Part shown: piece by piece, positions 47,655 through 56,465 of the stretch
Layout of the letters: each line of letters begins with the position of its first letter
How positions within the stretch are numbered: position 1 is the first letter of the stretch
Source: Phytobacter palmae
GTDB lineage: Bacteria > Pseudomonadota > Gammaproteobacteria > Enterobacterales > Enterobacteriaceae
Length of the DNA stretch: 64,000 bases
Assembly (NCBI GenBank): GCA_900112785.1
Contig: FONB01000013.1
Location: 1 to 64,000, forward strand
Direction of reading: 5' to 3'
Notes under the pieces: model-generated
Told to the model about the DNA's origin: nothing
Database searches by the model: none
Seen by the model: the letters and a program-made list of their open reading frames with translations, nothing else
Position numbers and translations under genes: made by a program

Positions 47655-48925
47655 GTACTGTGCAATCTCCCGCTGAATCCGTTGTTAAGGCACCTGAGCT
47701 TTCGCGTCGCCGCTGGGGCATCATTCTTATTTTATTGCTGGCTGCGGTGGTGAACTATCTGGATCGCGCCAACCTCAGTATTGCTAACACGACGATTTCA
47801 CAAGAGTTTGGTTTTTCGGCGACCCAGATGGGGTTGCTGCTCTCCGCTTTTTTGTGGCCATACGCGCTGGCGAACCTGCCCGCCGGATGGCTGGTTGACC
47901 GCTTCGGGCCGAAAAAGATGTTTACCGGCGCGCTGGGGATGTGGTCGGCGGTGACCTTTCTGATGGGGTTTGTTAACACTTACAGCTTCTTCTATGGCCT
48001 GCGTATGCTGTTGGGGATCGCGGAATCACCGTTCTTCACCTCCGGCATTAAAATCACCCAGAGCTGGTTCTCGGAAAAAGAGCGTGGCCTGCCTACCTCT
48101 ATCATCAATACCGGCTCACAAATTGCGAATGCGATTGCACCGCCTCTGCTGACCATACTGCTGCTATGGGTTGGCTGGCGAGGTATGTTTATCGCCGTAG
48201 GGTTGTTAGGTCTGCCGTTGATTCTGGCCTGGCTGAAATTCTATCGCGATCCGGATGCGCGTGAAGCGATGCAGATCCACACCGGCCAGGTGACGACCAC
48301 CGCGTCGGATGAATCAAAAGGGAACTGGGGTACGTTATTTCGCAACAAGACCACCTGGTGCATGATTGCCGGTAACTTCTGCATTATGTTCACCATTTGG
48401 GTATATCTGACCTGGTTGCCGGGCTATCTGGAAAAATCCCTTGGCTTTAGCCTCAAACAAACCGGTCTTATTGCCTCGTTGCCTTTCTTCGCCGGGATAC
48501 TGGGAGTGTTATGTGGTGGTACGCTGTCTGACCGTCTGGTGCGCCGTGGTGTCTCCGCTGTGACGGCGCGTAAAGTTCCTATTGTATTAGGGGCCGGGCT
48601 GGCGGCCTGCTTTGTGATGCCAATTCCGTTCGTGAGCGATACCACAACGGCAATTACGCTGTTGACGCTGGGCTATTTCTGCTCACAGATGCCTTCCGGG
48701 GTTATCTGGACGCTGGCGACGGATATGGCGCCGAAAGGGCAGGTGGCTTCGTTAGGGGCTATCCAGAACTTTGGCGGTTTCCTCGGAGCCGCGCTGGCAC
48801 CGATCGTCACCGGTATCATTCTGGATGTCACCGGTCAGTTCACCAATGTCTTTATTCTGGGGGGGTGCCTGTTGTTTATGGGCGCCTGTTTCTACGGCTT
48901 CTTTGTGCGTAAACCGATTCGTTAA
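47651..48925 (+). CDS. MFS transporter, anion:cation symporter (ACS) family
   Basis: This is a 424-residue protein with 12 membrane segments. The N-terminal half has NYLDRANLSIA and WLVDRFGPKKMF (motif A) and is close in type to sugar-acid carriers such as ExuT, DgoT and GudP. The substrate is therefore probably an aldonate, uronate or related acid. It overlaps the YhcH gene by ATGA, and a hairpin terminator follows at 48952. Confidence 0.88.
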   Translation: MSTVQSPAESVVKAPELSRRRWGIILILLLAAVVNYLDRANLSIANTTISQEFGFSATQMGLLLSAFLWPYALANLPAGWLVDRFGPKKMFTGALGMWSAVTFLMGFVNTYSFFYGLRMLLGIAESPFFTSGIKITQSWFSEKERGLPTSIINTGSQIANAIAPPLLTILLLWVGWRGMFIAVGLLGLPLILAWLKFYRDPDAREAMQIHTGQVTTTASDESKGNWGTLFRNKTTWCMIAGNFCIMFTIWVYLTWLPGYLEKSLGFSLKQTGLIASLPFFAGILGVLCGGTLSDRLVRRGVSAVTARKVPIVLGAGLAACFVMPIPFVSDTTTAITLLTLGYFCSQMPSGVIWTLATDMAPKGQVASLGAIQNFGGFLGAALAPIVTGIILDVTGQFTNVFILGGCLLFMGACFYGFFVRKPIR

Positions 48926-48951
48926 CAACGGATTAATACAGTAGAAGCGAG

Positions 48952-48981
48952 AAGCCTGACGGGTAACCGTCGGGCTTGTTT
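48952..48981 (+). terminator. Terminator of the sugar-acid cluster
   Basis: AAGCCTGACGG-GTAA-CCGTCGGGCTT (48952-48977) with one mismatch in the stem, followed by GTTTT. Confidence 0.8.
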
Positions 48982-49075
48982 TGCATTAAACATCTGGTTA
49001 TACGGTTTCGAGATATTCGGTATGGAAAAGGCCGATTGCATCCTTCTCAGGATGTAGAAACACCGCTGTACTGGC

Positions 49076-49102
49076 AATAGCTCCCCCTGCGGGGAGCTAT
49101 TA
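49076..49102 (-). terminator. Terminator of the rhamnose operon
   Basis: AATAGCTCCCC-CTGC-GGGGAGCTATT, a strong stem just after the rhaM stop on the minus strand, with weak T content. Confidence 0.75.
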
Positions 49103-49107
49103 CGCTA

Positions 49108-49422
49108 TTACGCCAGGTAAAAGACCTCTTTTAGCTCTGCGCTCACCGGACTGTTGTCCGGGTTGGAGAGCATGACATCGCGCATGTGCTTCCACCAGCG
49201 CTGACACACGTCGGTATTCGCCACCGCGTTCCAGCGCTCCTCGGACTCAATTTCAACCGTCGCGAACAGCAGGTTACGTTCTTTATCGAGATAAATGGCG
49301 TAATGGTGCGCGCCATGCGCTTTCAGCACCGCCTCCAGCTCGGGCCAGACAGGGTTATGGCGACGTTCATACTCTTCGTGTGCATCGGGGTTAACCTGCA
49401 TCACAAAGGCTTTACGGATCAT
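49108..49422 (-). CDS. rhaM: L-rhamnose mutarotase
   Basis: RhaM interconverts alpha- and beta-L-rhamnose so that RhaA has its preferred anomer. The 104 residues equal E. coli. Conserved residues include the catalytic His in HNPVWPELE (about 22) and the Trp-Trp pair in CQRWWKHM. It is last in the operon and overlaps the dehydrogenase gene by 4 bp. Confidence 0.95.
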   Translation of the reverse strand: MIRKAFVMQVNPDAHEEYERRHNPVWPELEAVLKAHGAHHYAIYLDKERNLLFATVEIESEERWNAVANTDVCQRWWKHMRDVMLSNPDNSPVSAELKEVFYLA

Positions 49423-50567
49423 AATGCCTCCAGGTAAAGCTCGCGGACCTCGTCACGGCTTGCAGTGCGCGGGTTGCATGGCGCACAGGGGTCTGCCAGC
49501 GCTTTGTCCAGCCAGCCTTCGATATCCTCTTTGGTGACTCCCAGTTTACTGAAACCAGACGGGATGCCAACGCGTGCGCTGAGATCGCGAATAGCCTGAA
49601 TGGCCGACATGCTTGCCGCTTCGTCGCTCATGCCACGGGTATCAACACCCATTGCCTGTGCGACGCGGGCAAATCGCGCCACGGCATTCGGGCGGTTAAA
49701 GTTTTCGATGATCGGAAGCAAGATGGCGTTGCAGACGCCGTGCGGCAGGTTGTGAGTGGCACCCGGCTGGTGGGCCAGGGCATGCACCAGGCCAAGACCC
49801 GCACTGTTAAATGCCATACCCGCCAGGTACTGACCGAAGGCCATCTGTTCACGTGCTTCCAGGTTGTGACCATCGTCGACTGCTTTCGGCAACCACAGGT
49901 TAATCAGGCGAATCGCTTCCAGGGCGTTGGCATCGGTCAGCGGATGCGCGCCAACGGAGACAAAGGCTTCGACCGCGTGGGTCAGCGCGTCCATACCGGT
50001 TGCGGCGGTGACCGAGGCCGGGATTTCCAGCATCACGCTGGCATCGTCTACGGCAATATCCGGGATGATATTCGGGTCGATGATGACCTCTTTCACCTGC
50101 CGGGCGGAGTCGATGATAACCGCATTGCTGGTCATCTCTGCGGCGGTACCGGCGGTGGTGTTAATGGCGACCAGGGGGACGCCCGCATTCTTCACTTTGC
50201 CGACGCCGGAATAGGCGGTGGAAGGGCCTGGGTTAGCGGTGAGGATTTTCACCGCTTTCGCGGTGTCAATCGGACTACCGCCGCCGAAGGCGATAAGATA
50301 ATCGCAGCCCGCGGTTTTGTATGCCGCATAGCCTTTTTGTACCAGTTCTTCGGTCGGGTTCGGGAAAACTTCGTCGAACAGGTGATATGGCATCTGGTGG
50401 GCTTTCAGTGCCGCAAACAGGCTATCGAGCAGGCCGAGTTTGACCAGTTGCCCGTCGGTGACAATCAGCGCTTTACCCCACTGTTTGCCTGCGATCAGGT
50501 TGACCATATCACCGATTGCGCCCGCGCCATGCAGGCTGATTTTGGGAAGGGCTAACATAAAGCTCAT
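49419..50567 (-). CDS. Iron-dependent alcohol dehydrogenase, probable lactaldehyde reductase
   Basis: This is a 382-residue group III (Fe) alcohol dehydrogenase. The NAD-binding [10 protein letters not shown] and metal-site residues in [21 protein letters not shown] and NLPHGVCNA are present. In sequence it resembles YiaY and FucO. Rhamnulose-1-phosphate cleavage gives L-lactaldehyde, which FucO reduces to propanediol in E. coli, so the same step inside the rha operon is likely. The ATG at 50567 follows GGAGAG. The upstream open frame crosses an intergenic palindrome and is not coding. Confidence 0.87.
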   Translation of the reverse strand: MSFMLALPKISLHGAGAIGDMVNLIAGKQWGKALIVTDGQLVKLGLLDSLFAALKAHQMPYHLFDEVFPNPTEELVQKGYAAYKTAGCDYLIAFGGGSPIDTAKAVKILTANPGPSTAYSGVGKVKNAGVPLVAINTTAGTAAEMTSNAVIIDSARQVKEVIIDPNIIPDIAVDDASVMLEIPASVTAATGMDALTHAVEAFVSVGAHPLTDANALEAIRLINLWLPKAVDDGHNLEAREQMAFGQYLAGMAFNSAGLGLVHALAHQPGATHNLPHGVCNAILLPIIENFNRPNAVARFARVAQAMGVDTRGMSDEAASMSAIQAIRDLSARVGIPSGFSKLGVTKEDIEGWLDKALADPCAPCNPRTASRDEVRELYLEAL

Positions 50568-50637
50568 AAACGTCTCTCCATAATTGCTGTGATTTTTTTC
50601 CGGCGGCGAAACTCCATGTCGTCGGAGGTATTCTGTA

Positions 50638-50704
50638 CCCCTCACCCCGGCCCTCTCCTCAAAGAGGAGAGGGGAAAACCGCACAGTGCGATCATTGTGA
50701 GGGG
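50638..50704. repeat. Intergenic palindrome, copy 1 in the rha operon
   Basis: The outer arms CCCCTCAC/GTGAGGGG enclose an inner stem CCCTCTCCTC-AAA-GAGGAGAGGG. It lies between the second permease gene and the dehydrogenase gene. The same sequence type recurs at 54242 and 56361. Confidence 0.75.
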
Positions 50705-50708
50705 GAAA

Positions 50709-51713
50709 TTAAATGCGCCTGCGCTGCATCACCCGGCGGTAGATAATCGGCAGGGAGATCACCACGATCAGCATTGCGCCGACGATAATCGACATCACAA
50801 TCCCCGGTACGTTGAGCAGGCTCAGACCAAAAGTCACCAGCCCCATCAGGAAGGCGGCAATTACCACGCCCACCATGCTGCCGGAACCGCCGAGAATATT
50901 GACGCCGCCGAGTACTGCCATCGTCACCACCGCCAGTTCCCAGCCCATCGCAATTGTCGGGCGGGTACTGCCCAAACGTGACGTGAGCAGCACCGATGCC
51001 AGGCCTGCCATCAGCCCCACCAGCGCGAACAGGATCAGGTTGTGGCGTTTCACATTGATACCGGAATACCACGCGCCGGTTGGGTTATTGCCAATGGCGT
51101 AAGTGCGGCGCCCAAAGTTGGTGCGGTGCAAGACAAAGGCGAAGACCGCGGCAAGCACAATAAACAGGGCAAATTCAAATGACAGCGCGCCGAACACATA
51201 GCCCTGGCCGAACCAGGCGAAACTCTCCGGATACGCATTAAGCGCCTGATCGCCAAGCAGGATGTAAGTGATGCCGCGGTACAGACTCATGGTCCCGATA
51301 GTGATGACAATGGATGAGAGGTTAAAACGCGTCACCAGCAAGCCATTGAACAACCCGCACAGCAGCCCTACACCCAGCCCCACGCAGACCAGCAGCGCGG
51401 TGTCCATACCCGCAGCGGCGCAAAAACCCATTACCGTTGAGCTGAGCGCCATGGTGGAGGCCACCGACAGGTCAATTTCACGGGCAATAATCAGCATCGC
51501 CATCGGCAACACGATGATCGCTTTTTCCGTGAAGTTGAAAGTCGCGTCGGACAGGTTCCAGATATTAAGGAAATAGGGTGACGCCAGAGCGTTAACGATA
51601 AACACCGCGAGGGTCACCGCCAGCAAAAAGCCTTCCCAGCACATCAGACGCTGCCAGAACGGGGTAGCGGCGGGAACGCTTTTCATGGCGTCGGAAGTCA
51701 GCATTTTTGTCAT
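50709..51713 (-). CDS. rhaQ: Rhamnose ABC importer permease (RhaQ type)
   Basis: This is a BPD_transp_2-family permease of 334 residues with about ten membrane segments, including a loop (GSGSMVGVVIAAFLMG) like that of ribose-type permeases. The N-terminus is MTKMLTSDAMKS. It forms a heteromer with the other permease gene, with which it overlaps by 4 bp. Assignment to rhamnose rests on the operon and on resemblance to the Rhizobium RhaSTPQ system. Confidence 0.88.
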   Translation of the reverse strand: MTKMLTSDAMKSVPAATPFWQRLMCWEGFLLAVTLAVFIVNALASPYFLNIWNLSDATFNFTEKAIIVLPMAMLIIAREIDLSVASTMALSSTVMGFCAAAGMDTALLVCVGLGVGLLCGLFNGLLVTRFNLSSIVITIGTMSLYRGITYILLGDQALNAYPESFAWFGQGYVFGALSFEFALFIVLAAVFAFVLHRTNFGRRTYAIGNNPTGAWYSGINVKRHNLILFALVGLMAGLASVLLTSRLGSTRPTIAMGWELAVVTMAVLGGVNILGGSGSMVGVVIAAFLMGLVTFGLSLLNVPGIVMSIIVGAMLIVVISLPIIYRRVMQRRRI

Positions 51714-52714
51714 GATTTCACCGCCTGTTTTTGTCGAGCCAGGGCCGCATCGCGCAGGATTAAACGACCTTTGCGCTTGTTGCCACGTTCATTAAGCAGA
51801 ACCGCAATGACAATCACCGAACCTGAAATCGCCATCTGCCAGAAGGGGGAAATACCGATGACGGGCAGCGCATTGTTGATAACGCCAAGGAATAGCGCGC
51901 CCAACAAACATCCCAGCACCCGGCCTGTTCCGCCCATGGTGCTGATACCGCCAATCACACAGGCTGCCACGACCTGCAGTTCAAAACCGTTAGCCACATC
52001 GACATACGCCACGGCGAAGCGGGAAATCCACAAATAACCGCAGAAACCCGCCAGCGCACCGGAGAGGCAAAAGCTGACGAACTGCATTTTCCCGGCGTTA
52101 ATGCCGGTGTACCAGGCGGCGGTCGCATTACCGCCCGCCGTGTAGAGGGCGCGCCCGGTACGGCTGTAGCGCAGGAAATAGCCCACCACAAATAGCGCGG
52201 CGATGGCGCACCAGCTCAGTAACGGCAACCCGAGCAGTGACGAGCGCGGCAGGCCGAGAAAGTCGGCACTCATCTGGTGGGAGTTAATCCAGCCGCCGTC
52301 GGAGAGCAAAAAGATAATGCCGCGATAGATGCTCATGGTGCCGAGCGTCACCACAATCGCCGGAATACCCATCTTCCAGACCAGCAGACCGTTGATGATG
52401 CCCATCACCAGACCAAGCGCAGTGGCCAGAATCAGCAGTGCCCAGACCGGAATATCCGGATGGTGAAAGTTGAGTAGCGCGACGATCATCCCGGTCAGCG
52501 CGAGGTTGGCCGCCATCGACAAATCAATGCCTTTAGTCAGCAGGACCATCATCTGTCCGAGGGCGAGGATGATAAGAATAGAGGTGTCGTTAAACATCTC
52601 TACCAGATTGCCGGGGCCGATAAATGACGGCACGCGGCTGCCGATAGCAAGTAACATCAGCACGATGACCCCGCCCAGCAGGGCCTCGCGGTGTTTCAGG
52701 AGTTGTTGCCACAT
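51710..52714 (-). CDS. rhaP: Rhamnose ABC importer permease (RhaP type)
   Basis: This is a second BPD_transp_2 permease of 334 residues with conserved GTMSIYRGIIFLLS and ISTMGGTGRVLGCLLGALFLG. Its ATG overlaps the ATPase stop by one base (TAATG), indicating coupled translation. The tail is basic (NKRKGRLILRDAALARQKQ). Confidence 0.88.
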   Translation of the reverse strand: MWQQLLKHREALLGGVIVLMLLAIGSRVPSFIGPGNLVEMFNDTSILIILALGQMMVLLTKGIDLSMAANLALTGMIVALLNFHHPDIPVWALLILATALGLVMGIINGLLVWKMGIPAIVVTLGTMSIYRGIIFLLSDGGWINSHQMSADFLGLPRSSLLGLPLLSWCAIAALFVVGYFLRYSRTGRALYTAGGNATAAWYTGINAGKMQFVSFCLSGALAGFCGYLWISRFAVAYVDVANGFELQVVAACVIGGISTMGGTGRVLGCLLGALFLGVINNALPVIGISPFWQMAISGSVIVIAVLLNERGNKRKGRLILRDAALARQKQAVKS

Positions 52715-54225
52715 TATGCTGCCTCCTTACCAGAGCCGCTGGCGGCGCTGACAATGGTTTCTGCCGTGGCTTCGCCGGCCTGATATTCAGCGACCATTAA
52801 CCCTTCGTGCATCACGATGATGCGGTCCGCCATGCCCATCACTTCCGGCAGTTCCGAGGAGACCATAATCACCGCCAGCCCGTGGGAGACCAGTTCGGAC
52901 ATAAACTGGTGCACCGCTGCTTTCGAGCCGATATCGATGCCTTTGGTCGGTTCATCGAGGATGATCACGTCCGGGTGGGTAGCGAGCCATTTGCCAATGA
53001 CGACCTTCTGCTGGTTACCGCCGGAGAGGGTTTCGACCGCCTGATTCCAGCTAAAGGCTTTCACCTGCAGCCGTTTGGCGTACTCGTCCGCCAGCGCCCA
53101 CTCTTTGGCATCGTTGAGCACGCCGTTGGGGTTAAGTTTGCTGAGTTGCGGCAGGCTGATGTTCTGGGCGATAGGCAATTCGATAATTGCCCCCTGTTTT
53201 TGCCGCTCTTCCGGTACGCAGACAATTCCGGCCTGAATGGCATCGGCGGGCTGTTTGAAATGGACCGCTTTGCCGTTAAGGATGATCTCGCCCGAAGACG
53301 GACGGGAGACGCCGGAAAGCGCCTGCATCAGTTCGGTTCGTCCGGCACCGACCAGCCCGTAGAAGCCGAGGATTTCCCCTTTGCGCAGAGAAAAGTCGAT
53401 ATGAGCGAATTCGGTCGGGTGGCAGAGATCTTTCACTTCCAGTACCGTTTCGCCCATTTCGCAGGCAACTTTCGGGTAGGTCTGAGTAATGGAACGCCCC
53501 ACCATCATCGCCACCATCCGTTCTTCGGTTATCTCCTGCATGGCACCGGAACCAATCCATACGCCGTCGCGCAGGATGGTGTAGTGGTCTGCCAGTTCGA
53601 AGATTTCATCAAACTTGTGTGAGATAAACAGAATGGCTTTACCCTCTTGTTTTAAACGCTCAACAATTTGATAAAACTCCAGAATCTCGTGCTGAGAGAG
53701 GGCGGCGGTAGGTTCGTCGAGAATAACCACTTGCGCTTCAAACGACAGCGCGCGGGCAATCGCCACCATGTGGCGCTGGGCGATACTCAGCGTCCTGAGC
53801 GTGGCACGCGGATCAATCTGTACTTCAAGGCGGGTCAGAATATCCCGCGCCTTCTGGTGCATGGCAGGCCAGTCGAGCTTTTTCAGCAGGCCTTTATAAA
53901 TGTACTGACCCACGAAGATGTTCTCCGTGACGGACAATTCGTCGAACAGCACGGTTTCCTGGTGTATGGCGGTGATCCCCACCTTATGCGCAGACTCCGG
54001 GGTCGGAAGCTGGATGGGAATAGCTTTGTAAAGAATCTCGCCCTCCTCAGGCTGGTAAATACCGGTCATGACTTTGACCAGCGTGGACTTGCCCGCGCCG
54101 TTTTCACCGATAAGCGCGGTGACTTTGCCGGGCCAGAGGTCGAGCTGTACGTTCTCAAGGGCACGGACACCAGGGAAAACCTTGGTGATGCCTTTGAGCG
54201 ACAGCAGGGGTGTGGATGCCGTCAT
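52714..54225 (-). CDS. Rhamnose ABC importer ATP-binding protein
   Basis: This is a double ATPase of the sugar (CUT2) class. The first half has Walker A GENGAGKST, signature and Walker B LDEPTAAL. The second half has LVGAGRTEL (degenerate Walker A), LSGGNQQK and LDEPTKGID. I use ATG 54225, behind GGAGAAC, giving 503 residues; ATG 54237 behind AAGGGG is also possible (507). In Rhizobium the equivalent gene is called rhaT, a name avoided here because in E. coli rhaT is an unrelated permease. Confidence 0.9.
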   Translation of the reverse strand: MTASTPLLSLKGITKVFPGVRALENVQLDLWPGKVTALIGENGAGKSTLVKVMTGIYQPEEGEILYKAIPIQLPTPESAHKVGITAIHQETVLFDELSVTENIFVGQYIYKGLLKKLDWPAMHQKARDILTRLEVQIDPRATLRTLSIAQRHMVAIARALSFEAQVVILDEPTAALSQHEILEFYQIVERLKQEGKAILFISHKFDEIFELADHYTILRDGVWIGSGAMQEITEERMVAMMVGRSITQTYPKVACEMGETVLEVKDLCHPTEFAHIDFSLRKGEILGFYGLVGAGRTELMQALSGVSRPSSGEIILNGKAVHFKQPADAIQAGIVCVPEERQKQGAIIELPIAQNISLPQLSKLNPNGVLNDAKEWALADEYAKRLQVKAFSWNQAVETLSGGNQQKVVIGKWLATHPDVIILDEPTKGIDIGSKAAVHQFMSELVSHGLAVIMVSSELPEVMGMADRIIVMHEGLMVAEYQAGEATAETIVSAASGSGKEAA

Positions 54226-54241
54226 GATGTTCTCCATTCAT

Positions 54242-54292
54242 TCCCCTTCACCCTCATCCTCTCTCTGAAAGGGAGAGGGCCGGGGTGAGGGT
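54242..54292. repeat. Intergenic palindrome, copy 2 in the rha operon
   Basis: CCTTCACCCTCATCCTCTCTC is paired with GGGAGAGGGCCGGGGTGAGGG. It fills the gap between the binding-protein and ATPase genes, ending 5 bases before the earliest ATPase ATG. Confidence 0.75.
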
Positions 54293-54299
54293 GCCGGGA

Positions 54300-55286
54300 T
54301 TAGAAAATTTTCGAGAACTTATCAATGTTGCTGGCGTCGTAGACGAACGGCTCAGCCATTGCGCCGTTGCCGTCAGCATCCAGTTTCACCTTGCCGAGTT
54401 TGCCCATATTGGCCTCGGTTTTCGTCGCGGTCCCTTTCACCAGATCGTCTGCCAGATAAGTGGCGGCATAGCCCAGATCGATGGGGTTCCAGATAGCGAA
54501 GCTTTTCGTCGCCCCGGATTTGACTGCGCCCGCCATTTCAGACGGCAGGCCCAGGCCCGTTACGTAAACTTTGCCGATTTTGCCCTGGTCTTTCACCGCC
54601 TGCGCGGCGGCCACGATGCCCACCGAGGAGGGAGAGACAATCACTTTCAGATCCGGGTACGATTTCAGCAGACCCACCGCTTCGCGGTAGCTCTTATCAG
54701 ACAGATCGTCGCCATAGGCAACGGTTACCAGATTGACGGAGGGGTACTTCGGCAGCACCTTTTTCATCTCTTCAATCCAGATATTCTGATTGGTAGAGGT
54801 TGGGGTGGCGCTCAGAATGGCCACATCGCCTTTCTCAACGTTCAGCGCTTTTAACGCATCAACGGCCAGCTTGACATTCGTTTCGCCAATCAGGGCGTTA
54901 TTGGACGGATTCAGATGGATCTGACGCCCCGCTTTTGCCACGCCGGAATCCCATGAGACCACTTTGATGCCGCGCTGCATGGCTTTTTTCAGTACCGGGA
55001 CCACGGCATCGGGATCGTTTGCGGAAATCGCGATCGCATCCACGCCCTGAGCGATCAGACCGTTAAGCACTTCGATCTGTGCTTCTGCGGTGGTAGTGGT
55101 GGGGCCGGTATAGATAACTTTTACATCGCCTAACTCTTTGGCGGCTTCCTGCGCGCCGGTGTTTGCTGCTTCAAAAAAACCATTTCCCAATGATTTCGCC
55201 ACGAGAGCGATTTTGACTTCTGCTAATGCGGAACCGGACAACGCCAGGGCGGCAACGGTGAGGATCAAGCTTGCTTTAATTTTCAT
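54300..55286 (-). CDS. Rhamnose ABC importer substrate-binding protein
   Basis: This is a periplasmic binding protein of the ribose-type (Peripla_BP_4) family, 328 residues. A Sec signal covers residues about 1-22 (ending GSALA). Then come VKIALVAKSLGNGFFEAANTGA, ISANDPDAVVPVLKKA and VVSWDSG. The ATG at 55286 is preceded by GGAG. The upstream frame to 55412 is inside an ERIC element and is not coding. It is the first gene of the importer block, after rhaD. Confidence 0.9.
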   Translation of the reverse strand: MKIKASLILTVAALALSGSALAEVKIALVAKSLGNGFFEAANTGAQEAAKELGDVKVIYTGPTTTTAEAQIEVLNGLIAQGVDAIAISANDPDAVVPVLKKAMQRGIKVVSWDSGVAKAGRQIHLNPSNNALIGETNVKLAVDALKALNVEKGDVAILSATPTSTNQNIWIEEMKKVLPKYPSVNLVTVAYGDDLSDKSYREAVGLLKSYPDLKVIVSPSSVGIVAAAQAVKDQGKIGKVYVTGLGLPSEMAGAVKSGATKSFAIWNPIDLGYAATYLADDLVKGTATKTEANMGKLGKVKLDADGNGAMAEPFVYDASNIDKFSKIF

Positions 55287-55307
55287 TGCTTTTACTCCAC
55301 GAGTTAG

Positions 55308-55415
55308 TTTCCCGTCGTCTTTCACATTGCAGGTGCGTTGGCGTTCACGCAAACCCCAGTCACTGACTCTTGTAAGTTCCTGGTAATTCGCTGCGTCGCC
55401 GCCTTCCTGCACTGC
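55308..55415 (-). repeat. ERIC element between rhaD and the binding-protein gene
   Basis: Reading the minus strand, AGGAAGGCGGCGACGCAG, then CCAGGAACTTACAAGAGT, CAGTGACTGGGGT, GCCAACGCACCTGCAATG and GACGGG follow the ERIC (IRU) consensus in order. The central hairpin CCAGGAACTTAC/GTGACTGG is preserved in part. It lies in the 209-bp gap and is transcribed as part of the operon. Confidence 0.82.
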
Positions 55416-55495
55416 GAAATCCGTAGGGAATGGATAGTTTGCAGGTAACAGAGTTTTCCCCCCGGGTCATCGCCTGGAGGGATTATGTGACGTTC

Positions 55496-56326
55496 TTATT
55501 GGTACAGCTCTAATGCACTTGCCAGCGGGGTGACGCCAAAGCGTTTGCCCAGCGCAATCAGTTGTTCACGGGTGATGGTCTGCTTCATTCCACCCATCGA
55601 ATAGACTTTCACCAGTACTTCTGCCGATTTCTCGGCGGTATCGATCAGACCAAACGCTTCGTCCAGTGTCGGGCCACTGCCAAAGACGCCATGGAATGGC
55701 CACAACACCAGCGAATGCTTGCTCATCTCTTTTGCGGTTGCCTGGCCGATTTCATCGGTACCTGGCACCATCCATGGCAGAATGCCGACGCCATCCGGGA
55801 AGACCACCAGACACTCCGTACTGCCTTCCCAAAGCTTGCGGGTAATAAGATCGGTTGTGTTTTCCAGTACATAGGTCAGCGCAATCAGGTTCGTGGCATG
55901 GCAATGCATGATGACACGATCTTTGCCGTTGGTAGCTTTGATGCGTTCACAGTGTGACAGGAAGTGCGCGGGTAGCTCAGAAGTTGGCACCGCTTCATTC
56001 GTCAGACCCCACAGGATGTGATAGCCCGCGCCGTCGCTGTCCACTTTGACCACACCGAGGTTGGCGGCCGGGTCGAGCTGGACGTTACGGAAGAATTTGC
56101 CGGAACCCGTGACGATAAAGGCGGTGTTCGCCAGTAGCGGCATCGGTTGGCTGAGCGCGATATAGCGTGGTTCGGCGTGAAAATCGGCTTCGTATGGGGC
56201 AATGTCCGCAGCGTCCAGACGCAACGTCAGGTTACCACCGTTGCGTTCGTCCCAGCCTTTGAGCCAGGCATCACTGGTGGCTTTGATCATGCCCTGGGTG
56301 AACCAGGCGTTAATAATGTTCTGCAT
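55496..56326 (-). CDS. rhaD: Rhamnulose-1-phosphate aldolase
   Basis: RhaD is a zinc class II aldolase that splits L-rhamnulose-1-phosphate into DHAP and L-lactaldehyde. The 276 residues (E. coli 274) have zinc His in IMHCHATNL (141-143 area), a third His in LWPFHGVFG, and the substrate-binding TGSGKFFRN. It is third in rhaBAD. Confidence 0.97.
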   Translation of the reverse strand: MQNIINAWFTQGMIKATSDAWLKGWDERNGGNLTLRLDAADIAPYEADFHAEPRYIALSQPMPLLANTAFIVTGSGKFFRNVQLDPAANLGVVKVDSDGAGYHILWGLTNEAVPTSELPAHFLSHCERIKATNGKDRVIMHCHATNLIALTYVLENTTDLITRKLWEGSTECLVVFPDGVGILPWMVPGTDEIGQATAKEMSKHSLVLWPFHGVFGSGPTLDEAFGLIDTAEKSAEVLVKVYSMGGMKQTITREQLIALGKRFGVTPLASALELYQ

Positions 56327-56360
56327 AGTCTTTTGGTTCCTTTGATTCGGTGCGGGGGCT

Positions 56361-56464
56361 TCCCCTCACCCTGACCCTCTCCCCAAAGGGGCCGAGGGAA
56401 CTGTTCGGTGCGCTCTGGCAACATCGCGCGCTTTTCTCCCTCTCCCCGAATGGCGGGGTGAGGC
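56361..56464. repeat. Intergenic palindrome, copy 3 in the rha operon
   Basis: TCCCCTCACCCTGACCCTCTCCCC begins the unit and CTCCCTCTCCCCGAATGGCGGGGTGAGG ends it. It occupies the gap between rhaA and rhaD and is longer than copies 1 and 2. Confidence 0.7.
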
Positions 56465-56465
56465 T

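Noticed and set aside
50568-50684. N-terminal extension of the iron alcohol dehydrogenase
   Set aside because: It crosses an intergenic palindrome and has no family sequence. The ATG at 50567 has a strong ribosome site.
55287-55412. N-terminal extension of the rhamnose-binding protein
   Set aside because: It is ERIC sequence, and the ATG at 55286 has GGAG and starts a clear signal peptide.
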